Origin: Ptychodera flava
Lineage: Eukaryota > Hemichordata > Enteropneusta > Ptychoderidae
Assembly: GCF_041260155.1 (NCBI RefSeq)
Contig: NC_091948.1
Coordinates: 5,952,001-6,016,000, forward strand
Direction of reading: 5' to 3'
Length of the DNA stretch: 64,000 nucleotides
This document shows positions 1-11,500 of this stretch, in pieces. A model generated the notes under the pieces. That model was not told where the DNA came from, ran no database searches, and worked only from the letters and a program-made list of their open reading frames with translations. The position numbers and the translations under genes were made by a program. The first letter of the stretch is position 1. Each line of letters begins with the position of its first letter.

Positions 1-1
1 C

Positions 2-109
2 CTTGTCAAAGAGGGTGTTTCTTGTGGGATGAGGACGCTACTTTTAAAGCGTGATATGTTTGTTGATTATGAACAGGATCGGGATAAAGGTCTTTTGTCG
101 ATTTTTTGA
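2..109 (+). CDS. possible terminal exon of an unidentified gene (partial)
   Basis: The second frame is open from the window edge for 35 codons and stops at TGA 107-109. It reads LVKEGVSCGMRTLLLKRD and ends DKGLLSIF. An AATAAA signal follows about 200 bases later, the layout expected of a last exon plus a short 3' UTR. I do not recognise the protein. The open stretch is too short to be significant alone, so the poly(A) signal is the main support. The upstream part lies outside the window. Confidence 0.3.
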   Translation, partial: LVKEGVSCGMRTLLLKRDMFVDYEQDRDKGLLSIF

Positions 110-310
110 GACTGATCTTCCATCATTTTGAGGATATCAGAGACTGTAGCAGTGGAACAATGAATCATTGGAAGAGCAAAGGGCCTGCCGCTAACCTGTC
201 ACTCAGAAATGCAGATTGAGCACAATAGATTGCACTGCCATAGATTGGCGGTACCAAATGTAAAACTTATGTAAAATTTTGTGGACAGCTTTGTTTGTAA
301 AGAGAAAGTA

Positions 311-316
311 AATAAA
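311..316 (+). terminator. candidate poly(A) signal AATAAA
   Basis: AATAAA lies about 200 bases after the stop at 107-109 and may end the unidentified + strand transcript that enters the window from the left. Such hexamers are common by chance in AT-rich DNA. Confidence 0.35.
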
Positions 317-1376
317 ATCTTATTTATCGAACAATGATACGTATCTTTCATTCAATATACCAACAGAGTTTATGTGTCAGAATCACTTGCAGCAATGATG
401 AAATCTGCGTCAGTTTTTGTGTCAGATTCGTACTGGTAAACTTTGATACCGTTTGCAGAATAGATCAATATAAAGAAAATCATTTTGATATAACAAAACA
501 AAGTTTGAACACCAGTTCGTACAGTGAGGGGAAAGATCAAGAAAAAAGCAAGAACACAAGATATACTTGACAGCATTGTAAAACATCAAATTAGAAAATG
601 TCACATATACTTACCAGTCCACACTTTAGGGTATGTTTCCGTGCATATTAAACATTTACCATCAGAGATTAAAAGCAAAGTTCATTTGATAGAAATGCAA
701 GTTGCTGTAAAGTCATTGCCAACTAGAGGGTGTGCTGAAGAAAAACTAACATTTATTTTTAAAAGACCATTGAGTTCCATTAGAGAGTTTGCTGTCTATC
801 TTTGGTCTTGTTCCAAACCTACATCAAGATCACAAATTTTAGTTCCTTTGAAAAGTCTACACCCCAAATAATCAACTTTGTTAGTCCTTAGGAGAACAGC
901 TTGGCCCAAGAGGTAGGGACACATGAACCATGGTCACATTGACCACGCCATCCTTGTTGAATCAGTAACTACTCTATGGTTCCCAAAAATCCACAAACTT
1001 TTCTTCACAACAGCAGCACCATTTGTAGCCACACATTGCGCCCACCAAGTTAGTTTGACCTACCACTGTTTCAAGAATGTTCTCTTTCATTTCAGAAAAT
1101 TCTACACGTAACACATTATCTGTATACGACTGACTCAAGAAAATATCAATCCTTAGCATGCTTAGACAAACTAGAAGTACAGAAAAAAGACCACTCTGCT
1201 CATGAGCTTTACTTCTATAATCTGTACACTTCACTGTAAAAAAGTGTAAACTATTACCAGTACTGCCTGTAGAAATGAAAAGATTCTAAAATATCATTCA
1301 TTCTAGCTTTTGCTCGAGTTCTTGTAAAGATCATAACCCTCTGGCTTTAAGTTCACAACAACCTGTGTGAGAACCC

Positions 1377-1397
1377 TAGACTTGCTCCAAGTCTGTG
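1377..1397 (+). repeat. solitary transposon-end-like sequence
   Basis: TAGACTTGCTCCAAGTC followed by TGTG differs at two bases from the terminal inverted repeat of the 4059-5132 element (TAGACTTGGTTCAAGTC). It also continues with the TGTG seen at that element's right end. No matching partner end was found nearby, so this is probably a truncated or solo terminus of the same family. Confidence 0.35.
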
Positions 1398-1481
1398 GGC
1401 ATATCATTATCAAAACAGTAACTTGAAAGAATACAGTTGCATTGATGGTGAGGTGATCACGAAATCAAAGTAATCTACTTT

Positions 1482-1573
1482 GGCAGACTATCAAGTCGGT
1501 GGTGGGCAGACTATCAAGTCGGTGGTGGGCAGACTATCAAGTAGGTGGTGGGCAGACTATCAAGTAGGTGGTG
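1482..1573 (+). repeat. tandem repeat, 4 x 23 bp
   Basis: Four head-to-tail 23-bp units start with GGCAGACTATCAAGT and end with GGTGGTG. The first two carry a C and the last two an A at one position, indicating recent expansion in two steps. Confidence 0.92.
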
Positions 1574-4058
1574 GGGTGAATGCAAAACATTCAGTAATAA
1601 CCTCGCATACCCGAGAAAAGCCAAGCAACAAGTATGCTAGTTAGTCTATGAGAGCCCCATCTTGGCTTAAAACATTGATAAGTCCATGCATCCTGAAGTC
1701 TAGCCTTCACTGGCACTTGCCTTCATATGGTGCGTAGTCCAGTCTTTTGTCATCGCCTCTAATCGTATATATATATGTAGTCCAGGGTGATGGCTTTCAT
1801 TTTGCAAATTCCAAGCATTGTAACATATGCTCATGCTCATATCCACCATGCTGTCTAATGTTATCTGGTATGACAGTCTAGCCATCATTTTCCTTCTATG
1901 CCCATCCTTGACTTTCCATTTCAGTGAAGCATTTTAACGTTTGGAGAATAACTATATCTTTACTTCCAACATACTTTTGAATAAAAACCACCTTTAAGCT
2001 TTTCGTATTGGCCTTTCAAAAAACAAACCCAGAATTATATATATGCTGTACTATCAGTTATTTCTAAGGGCATCAAAATTGTGAAGGTAGAGAAGTTTTG
2101 ATGCTGCCAGCATGTATGGCCCTGCTTTGTATTCCAAACATTCTTATGATCTGAAAATTCTGTTCAGAACTTGACCTCATCTCTCTTTCAAACTGTTAAA
2201 TCAAGGTTACACCAGAGAAAGACTTGTCTCTACATTCAAACGCTTTTTTGGCAGGTATTCCAAGCTGGTAGATAAATACAATATCTCTCTTCGACAAATG
2301 ATCGCTGATGGCATCAATGACATTGGAACTTAGTCGGTGACCACTACCTATCTGACTTACAGATTGATATATGGCGGGTGCCACATGTAGGGGCAGGATG
2401 CGCTTACTATTTTCGAAACACCTGACATCACTTCTTAGCCTTTTGGCCAGAGGTCCATATATCTTTCTTTCATGAATTTGACTTTGTGTGTACCGGTGCT
2501 TTACTGTCTGTTCTGTGATGTTATGTGTCTATGTTTATAACTAGTGTATTACGAATTTTGACCTAGTGTTATGAATTACGGATAGGTATGATTGCGATTA
2601 TTTTGCATCGCCTTCATGGGAGATTAATATTTACAATAGTCTATAGGCCAACAGATCTTCATATTGTTTTGTAGCACCTTGCCATGGTTTTGATAAGATG
2701 TCTAACATATGGATTTATGAATTGTAAACTCATATCATCTGCACAGCTTTGATATTCTCTACTTGTTGAGTCACCAGTAGATTGAGAGCAGATAAAGATT
2801 TTGTTTATGGGTTCTTGCACACTGGATGGGGTACCTTCATCATTACTGAAGCATGCTTCAATCAATATTCTATGACATTTTTGTCTGAGAAACTCAAAGT
2901 AACTTTTTTTCACACATCCAGTTTTACTCTCATTCCTTTACAGCCATTTCATGTATGGAAATGTAAGTTCATACAAAGCGGTCATATTTGGAATTTGCTC
3001 GAGGAAATTACTTGTTTACTTCACGAGTACAGTTTACATGAGGAAATCTTTGCTAGAAACTAAAACTCATTAAAAATATTAAGATGTAGCTGCTGAGGTT
3101 TACAGAAAGACAGGACACTTTACATAAACTTTTAGACTGGTGTTTATTTCAGACATAAACTTTATAACATTTTACATCGCAAATAAAATGATATCAAAAC
3201 TCTTCAACGACCACATGCTGATCAGCTGAAATGACCAATCAAATGTGATCAACTAGGGCCACTGTCCGATTGTAATCAAGCTTTCAAACTATACAAAACA
3301 TGACACAGGCCTCCACAGAGCTTTTCCAAGTCTTCTACAAGTGGACAAGAGAGAATGTCTTTTTCCATGTACTAACATGGACAATTTTTTATTTTCTTGG
3401 GACAATAGTAACATTCAGCTGTGAATATCTTCACTAGTGATGAACAACATCATCACAAAGATGTACAGAATCCTGAATCATAGTTTCATGCTCATCTTGG
3501 TGTCAATTTCATCTTCATGGAATAATTTTGTTATTTACATCATCCGGGACAATGAGTGTTCCATTTGTATATCCTGCACTCTGTGTATATGCTGAGGTCA
3601 TACACATGTGGTACTTTCTCATTATTCCAGGATGCTCCCAATTTGCATAAACCAGTGAGGTCTGAAGTATTTGGATGACTGGGAATTTGTGGCAGGAGTT
3701 CTCATTCCATTCTTTTAAACTTCATACAAGTAGGATGGCATTTATACATCCATCATTTTCAGGGTTATTCGTGACTTGGGCATATTTTCCTGCAGACAAA
3801 GAAAGAACACTATCACCACATTGTGTAATGGCTAAAATATTGAAATATTGCACAAGCTGATAATAATTATATTAGAGTTATCTATCGTTATGAAAGACAG
3901 AAATAACTCTGTTCAAAGGCAGTGTTTTTGTAAGTAGGTAAATGTTACCGCAGTTCCCCAGACACTTTACAGGTGTTCCCCTTGGTAAACGAATGCAATC
4001 AGATTTTTTCAGGACAACAGAAATGTTACCAGGGTTCCCATAGCATTTCCCTATGTTC

Positions 4059-5132
4059 TAGACTTGGTTCAAGTCGGTGAATTTTAAAAAAATTAAATCA
4101 TTTATAATAGTTTCTCTTGTGTCTCTCCTATTTCGTATAAACCTATCCGGAATTTGGCAGCTCACGCCAGGTTTTCCTAGCGATTGAATGCGTCACGTTT
4201 GAGTCTGCGCAGTAGTGAGTTAGTTTCTGCCGGATTCACCGACTTGGACTTCTTGCAAAGTACAGGCGGTGAGACGGACTGTGTACACAGTGACGTAGAG
4301 CAAATACAAAATGATTGACAGCCCCCGCCTTTATTCTGGCCAATAAGAAGAACGCATGCTAATAAACCTCTGCATGCATTAAAAAGTTTGTTGTCATCTC
4401 CGTGCAAAGCTAGACATCGAGTACGTTTTATATCTGGGCGAATAATGGCATCCAGTTCGTACATCAACCGCGTTTTACAACTGATCGGTCGACCATCGCT
4501 AATCATGCGAGATTACCAAAGAAAGCTTGTTGAGAGTTACATTGAGGGAAAAGATGTGTTCGTCTCCGCACCAACCGGCAGCGGAAAATCACTGACATAC
4601 GAAGTCTCCCCACATTGTTTTGATTTCCATCGCTTTGGGCACGTAATAGAACAGGCTACAACTGTAAGGACGGTGTCTTTTTCCATCCTTGAATAACCGG
4701 CGACGATTTTCGCATTTTGCAACATGGGCCTCACAAACAACACAGATATTTTCACGCGTTTTCGGTGATACAACAGAGGGGTCGTGCTGACTTCTGTAGG
4801 AGTGATCGCACTCGACATTTTGTCAACAACGCCATGTGAGTTTTATGCACGTCTCGTTTGGGTCAATTGGTAACTCCTCCCAATGTGTAAAATTTAGTGA
4901 TGTCATCTTATGAATAATATATAAGTAAAGAAAACGTAATCTCATGAATAATTTATAGCAACGCAGATCGTGCAAGAAAGCCAAGTCTGTGATTCCGGGT
5001 GAAACTCCGCTGTATAGCGTTCACCCTACTCATCGCGTCCACTCACGCGCGCGTTTCACATGAAAGCAGAATACAAATCATTGCGTTCACTCCACTCAAA
5101 CATTCACAAATCACAGACTTGAACCAAGTCTA
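4059..5132. mobile_element. non-autonomous DNA transposon with 9-bp target duplication carrying a gene fragment
   Basis: The ends are perfect 17-bp inverted repeats, TAGACTTGGTTCAAGTC at 4059-4075 and its complement at 5116-5132. They are flanked by the 9-bp direct repeat CCTATGTTC (4050-4058 and 5133-5141). Each terminus also has a nested 13-bp inverted repeat (4070-4082 with 4234-4246; 4982-4994 with 5109-5121), so each end can fold back. No transposase is present. A 9-bp duplication is typical of Mutator-like elements, but the family cannot be assigned without its transposase. The interior carries a helicase first exon, the architecture of a Pack-MULE-type element. It sits in gene-free or NSA2 intronic DNA. 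Confidence 0.78.
4445..4663 (+). pseudogene. captured first exon of a RecQ-like DNA helicase
   Basis: The frame starts at ATG 4445 and runs 73 codons to a donor CT|GTAAGG at 4664. The encoded segment includes a helicase N-terminus (MRDYQRKLVESYIEGKDVFV) followed by a Walker A motif, SAPTGSGKSLTYEV. This arrangement is typical of the RecQ-like helicases expanded in many marine invertebrates. Nothing downstream continues the helicase: no motif Ia, DEAH box or RecQ C-terminal region was found before the transposon's right end. The exon lies wholly between the inverted repeats of the 4059-5132 element. I infer that a genomic piece with the 5' region, exon 1 and the start of intron 1 was captured. 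It could be transcribed from its own captured promoter but cannot make a working helicase. Confidence 0.62.
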
Positions 5133-5587
5133 CCTATGTTCCAAAACCTAGCTATAACGCTGAAAAGTCAATGCCATATCATCCACATCAAGCAGATTGA
5201 CAAAACACTGCTGTACCAAGTTTGGATACTTGAAATTGTCTGTTTACTTTTACCCGAGGAAAAGATAACACCTCACAGATACAAAACTTGAGAGCTCAGC
5301 ACAGACACTACATTACAGGGAGCCAGTGCCCCATTCCATAAAACTCAATGCTACAGTCAGAATTATTTGAGCCCAAAAAGAAGGAATGACGAATGTCATA
5401 ATGAACTTTGGGGAGTTATAACTTGTCTTTGTCTAACAAATAAGCCAATTGTGTAGAGGTACAGGTGTACTTTGTCAAAAATGTAACTTTTAAAAGTTTC
5501 AAAATTGTTAATTTACATAAGCATTAATCCAAATGATTTTGTTGATACCTGTAGCCATACAGAGAGAAACTTGAATTGGAAACTTAC

Positions 5588-8500
5588 CCCAAATGACTTT
5601 ACCACCCTGAGTGACCAAACCAAGTTCACTGACATTGACCTATAATAAAAAGAAACATAGTACAATAGACAATAAATAATGCACCTTCACAGCTGGTTAA
5701 TCAAATAATCTCTCTATCAAGGTCTAAGTGTTTCAATTCCAAAGTAACAGCCTTCACAAATGCCTTCCTAACAATAACAGTTACCATTTCTCTACCCTAT
5801 AACATATTTGTCTTTTAGTGGTAAACAGTAAAACACAGACAATCATAAATTAAACCAAACAACAACTTCACATATAATGTAGTATGGAAATTGTGGTTCT
5901 GGTACAAGGGCTTACAATACCCAGTGCCCACAGCACAATGTATGTTCATATTACATTATGTACCTTGGGTGCAGGCAGATTACCAGATGGATTAATGTTC
6001 ACAGTGTGACTGTGCATTTAGAAAATGTAACAGAGTATATCCTGAGTTTTATTAGGACATTCTATCAGAAAATCATCCTACTTTTGACAGTTGTGATCAG
6101 TGAAATTTTCATTACAATGTTTTGTTGAAGTTGTCCGAGTCAAGTAACTAACTACATGTACTACTACTACAATCCTAGTTTGGTTTGTGTTTGGTGACCA
6201 CTTACTTCAATAACCGTACCCTTGGTTATAACACCAAGTGATGTGTACAACGGTGAGCTAGGGTTCTTTTTAACACCAATGATTGGAAGGTAGAAAGTTG
6301 CTTTTAATTCCGGATGAGTAACATGTGCCTTCTTGAAACGCAAACCCTGTAAAACAAAAGCAAATTTGGTTATTTCATGACAAAAAAAATTGTAAATCTC
6401 ACTTATTGGTGATTGAGGATGGTCTTGATGATATGTAAGTACTAAGGCCAATATGCATGGCAAATCACAAAGATTGGCAGCAGAGTGGGACTTCACAAAA
6501 TCAACGGGTTAAACTATTTGTTTCTATGAAAAACATCCACTGTCTTGTCACAAAAATGTATTGATACATAGGTCACTGCAAACCGATGGTTACAGGCTGT
6601 GTTGATTGTAAAAGGATGACCCCAGTACTTTTTTCAATGTACAATTTCTCAAAGTCACAAAAGAATAACAACTATACATCTAAATGTACATTATCATATA
6701 CCTACATTCACGTGCCTGTGTAAAGCTATGGGAGAAAGCGCCCTCAGATCCGTGCATTTTTTTTACGTATCACGCCCCGGCCCGGTGCCCAAATATGGGC
6801 AATCGCGTGCATTTCTGAACTACCTCGATTCTGGTTACTACGCACGTTGCTATCCGCAAACGTTCCATTCGTACACAAAGCCAGCGCGAGATTAGGAAAA
6901 CGTCTGCTCGCTCAGATCGTAGTTGCGCGTGGCGACAGTGGAGCCGCGCCGGTGACATTGGCTTTTATTCTAAATTCTAGTGAAATCCTGTGTATACTAA
7001 GTGCGTGCCTGTTCATTATAAATTGCAAGAAACTGACATCACGCTTTTGTCCTTCTTACACCTCGATTTCAACCTGGATCTCTGTTGGTCACGTAATAGT
7101 ACGGAAGTTGCATTGCACGTTCCAGAATTCTGCAGGTAAACAAATGACGTCATTGTGTATGTAAATCCGCGACGGAAAGCGGCCATCGTATTTTAATATG
7201 AAAAACTGACACAATGGCGATGCACTTCTGATATCGCACGCATTTTTATCTCCTAAACAATGTTGAATATTATGTAAACTACATATTTATCATTCCATAA
7301 GTATATGATAAAACCTTTACGGCCCTGATACGGCTTTTGCGGCCCTTCGTCGTACGGCGTACGGGCCCTCGCACGCTCGGGCCCTTCCGCCGTACGACCT
7401 CGGGCTGCAAAAGCCGTATCAGGGCCGTAAAGATTATGGTAGAATATATGATTGACAAAACTCATCTTCTCTATCTGTTGCTTTATCTAGTCAGATGGAG
7501 ATCAAGAGACAGAGTATGTACTCACCATTGGTCTGATAAATCTTTCATACTTTGGTGGTTTTCTGGTGAATCCTTCACCAACATAGCATACTTTTGTAAC
7601 CATGCGTTTCCATGCTTTCCCTGACAAGTAAAACAATGCATGATAATGACAATGACTTTTTATAGTGACAGGCAGCACAGTGATCTCTCAATTACATTAT
7701 TTCAGTTGACATTCTACCAGTAACATTATGGTATTACATTCCTAATTGTGACACATACTCAGGATAGTGATGTCTGATGAATGACACAGAAATTGGTAGA
7801 GAATGAGGTCACTCCTCCAAAACAGTGACATCCTTGCTTTTGCTTACATGCAAAAGGTCCAATACTTCCTGAATTTATCATTGCTAGTACATCATTTAAA
7901 TCACAGAATTTATGAGTCAAGTTTAACGATGGATCATGTTAGTCACTTCCATGTAACATTATCATCCATTTCTCACGACAATTTACTTGTAAAGGATTAC
8001 AACACAAAGTACAATCTATAGTTGAACATTTTATCAATTTCTTGTGATCAATGCACGATGTTATGTCAGGGGTCGCGTTAACGCGGTATTCCGCGTCCGG
8101 GACGCAAACTTTTTGGCTGGGACGCGGGTTCCCTTTGATGTCCGAGTCCAGGGGACCCCTAACTCACACTGCATGCACTGCAATGATCAATTTGTGATTT
8201 CAATTTTTTTTTCTTTTGAAAACCGCTCATACTGCTCGATTATCCGTAAGATTGACACTTTTGAACAAAAACAAAGAAAGCTGATTGGAGTTTTACCGAC
8301 AAAAGAAACTGGGTTCATTACGAAGTCTTTGGCGTGTCCGGCACGCCTTGTCAACAAGTCACTTGTGAACAACCCGCCGTTAATTAGATGATAATATATG
8401 CGTTGAGTTGAAAGGTCGGCGGATTGACTAAAGATGGCGGCGGTGCCCAGAAACGAAGCGAGCGCGTTCTCGCTTTTGATTTTGCTTTTAACGATAGTCG

Positions 8501-11500
8501 GTCTTCATCGGTGTAATCCATTCACCCGTTTTCTCTTGAAACTCTTTGATTTATCCGACTCCTAGCTTGACTGTGTATAAATATGGGGATAAAACTCGTG
8601 AACGATCAGAACACTCTGACGCTGATACAGCCATGCATCGCTTCCTCACTGTGGTACCCCGTAAGTCTACTGACGAGGCAACGTCCATGCCTCGGTCTTC
8701 CACGCCAGTCAGTAGCAATGGTGACGTCGGTAAGAACGGTAAAAGAGTGTTTTCGTGTGTTGATCAAGATAGTTCAACACCAACTAAGCCTGCGGCAAAG
8801 AAAGTCAATCGCCACGAGAACTTTCTTCCCCAGTGGTTGTCAGTATTTCCGTGGCTAGAGTATACCAATGGTGCCATGTTTTGCAAGTGGTGCAAAACGG
8901 AAAAGAAGAAGAACAAATTCACCGTCGATGGCTGTAAGAACTTCCAGAAATCTGCACTTAGTCGTCATCAAAGCCATCAAGACCATTCTGATGTTCTACT
9001 GGCTAGAGCGGGTAGGAAGGTAAGCATGGCGTTTCTTTTTTTTTGCATGAAGTTTCTCCTCTACGCCACACTACGCTGTAGCTAGCGTGACGGACGAGTT
9101 CCTCCGACAATGGGGCTGACACGAGTTTTCTGAGAGTGAATACTCGAAATCGAAGGCTTCAGGGGGGCTCAGGTAGTGATATGTTGTACAAATTCGTGTT
9201 AAGTATGCAACAGTGGTGCACATTTATGTCTGTGAACAAGGTAATGGCGTCAAAATCTTGAAGTTTACTAACACATTTTGTCAACAAATGTCAGGGAGGA
9301 CGCCATCTTGGAAGTCGTCCACTCCCACACGAACGGCAGCGATCGCGTGAACGGAAATACTTGTATTTTACAGTGAATGTTGCGAAGATTAGGAAGTCAA
9401 GATAAGTGCAAAAATTTCCCCGAAACGTCTTTTTTCGCTGACGAATTAGAATTGAAAGTAACAGAATGCCAGAAGAATAAGCATATTTTTTATTATTTAT
9501 TTATTTTCCTTCTCTCTTTTTTTGTTTCTAGGGCTTCCAGCGAGCAACTGCTGCAGCCACTGAGAAGTCATCTGACAGCCTTCAAACCCAGATGAAGTGT
9601 GTTTACTGGTTAGCAAAGGAAGAACTGCCTGCATCAAAGTTTGAGTCGTTGGTTGGGTTTTTGAAGGAGACTGGTTGCCCAAGCCTCACTGCTGTGCCAA
9701 GTGACAAGCTGTACAGTCATCACAGTTCTGTTGAAGACATGGAAGAAGCCATTGCTGAGGTGATTGACTCTGAGATAGATAGAGACATTCAGAATAGTGG
9801 TGTTTATGGCATTATGGTTGATGAAAGTGTAGATATAGCTGTCCATAAAGTTATGTCCATTGTAATTAGAATAGTGGTAGGAGGTGAAGCCAAGAATTGT
9901 TTCCTTGGAAATGTTGAGGTGCATGATGGAAAGGCAGAAACTATTACAAATGCTGTATGTGACTTTTTGACTGCTAGGAACATTCCTTTAGAGTACTTTG
10001 TAGGTTTTGGTAGTGATGGTGCTGCAGTCATGACTGGCAGACTAAATGGGGTTGCAGCTCGTCTTAGACGAGATGTTAACTCTTCATTGGTCTCTGTTCA
10101 TTGTGCTGCACATCGTCTCAGTCTTGCATCTTCCCAGGCCGCAAAGAGTATTGAGTCATTGAAGAAGTACCAACAGGTTTTGAACAATTTGTACATGTTT
10201 TTCAATTCATCACCAGTGCGTTATAACAAACTTAGAGAGATACAATCTGTATTAGATGAGGTTCAGGTTGCTTTGCAACAGCCAACACCAGTCCGTTGGC
10301 TTTCTGTATCCCATGCAGTTCAGGCTGTGCATAGGTGCTGGGATAGTTTGGTTACAACTTTGGAAACTATTTATTCTGAGTGTAACAATTCTGTCGCTAA
10401 GGGTTTGTTGTCAGAGATAACCAGTTACAGTTTTGTATCCATTACTGCATTACTTATGGATGTTTTACCTGTAGTGTCAAATCTTTCCAAAGTTTTTCAG
10501 AGAGAGCATGTAGACTGGTCAGTTATCAAACCCAAGTTACAGATAGCTATTTCACTTCTTCAGGATATGTCAAAGACACCTGCTTTGATGAGACATCTTT
10601 CGCAGTTCAAGCTTGAGTGTAATGAATTCATGTACAAAGGCAGAGAGTTGAGGGCTGCTGGTAGAAATTTTGATATTGACAAGTTGTGTGATACTTACAT
10701 TGAAAGCCTGGTTTGTAATTTGTCTGATAGATTTCCTCAAAATGACATGGATATTTTGCAGTGTTTTGATGCAGTCTTTAACCCCAGATGTGTACCTTTA
10801 GAAACCAGTCAGCTGTGCTCTTATGCTGACAAAGAGTTTGAGAAGATTGTCACTCATTTCAGTAGCATGGTAGACAAAGATAGGGCAACTGATTGTTTCA
10901 TTGAGTATAAGTATTTGTTGCACTGTCATAGAAGCTTGTCATTTCAGCAGTTTTGTAGATTGTTACTTTGTCAGCACCAGGATGATTTTCCAGACTTTTG
11001 TAAGTTAGCATCAATAGCTTTGGTTATACCACTGTCCAGTGTACCTTGTGAGCGGGCCTTTTCATGCCAGAACAGAATCAAAACTAAGTTAAGAAATCGT
11101 TTAACACCAGCCCATTTATCAACGTTGATGAAAATTTCACTAGAGGGTAAAGAGAGATCTGAGTTCAATTTTCTTCAAGCTGTGTCAAACTTTAATGAAC
11201 AGAAAGCTAGGAGGAAGTTTGCTTTGTAAAATAGAAAAAGAAAATAAAAAAAAATGAATGTGGAAATACACTTAAATGGTATTATTGCTTATGAGTGTGC
11301 GGGTATGTGCGTGTGTATGTAAATTGGAAAAATGAGGACCCACAAAAATATTTTGGGACCCCTAATTTTCACAAGGAAGGGGTCCCAGGGACCCCAACAT
11401 TCTGAGAACTAGCGCAACCCTGTTATGTATCAATGTTTGGCACTAAAATAAGTTACACACTTGAAAATGTTACGAAAGGGAATGCTAACTTTATTGGCAG

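Larger units (their letters stand above)
331..4049. other. stretch with no recognised gene
   Basis: Open frames here (for example 524-871 + and 974-1234 -) have no family signature or convincing splice sites that I can recognise. The stretch contains one 23-bp tandem repeat and one transposon-end-like sequence, listed separately. If NSA2 has its last exon to the left, part of this is NSA2 intron. Confidence 0.5.

Noticed and set aside
524-871. 115-codon plus-strand open frame
   Set aside because: No family motif, promoter or splice support. Its end does not continue into anything recognisable.
1482-1573. Regular short repeats as a possible CRISPR array
   Set aside because: The units are directly adjacent with no spacers and the DNA is animal.
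2155-2340. Short plus-strand stretch (RFFGRYSKLVDKYNISLRQM) reminiscent of a retroelement-derived tail
   Set aside because: It is too short, with no polymerase, protease or integrase motif and no terminal repeats nearby, so no element can be supported.
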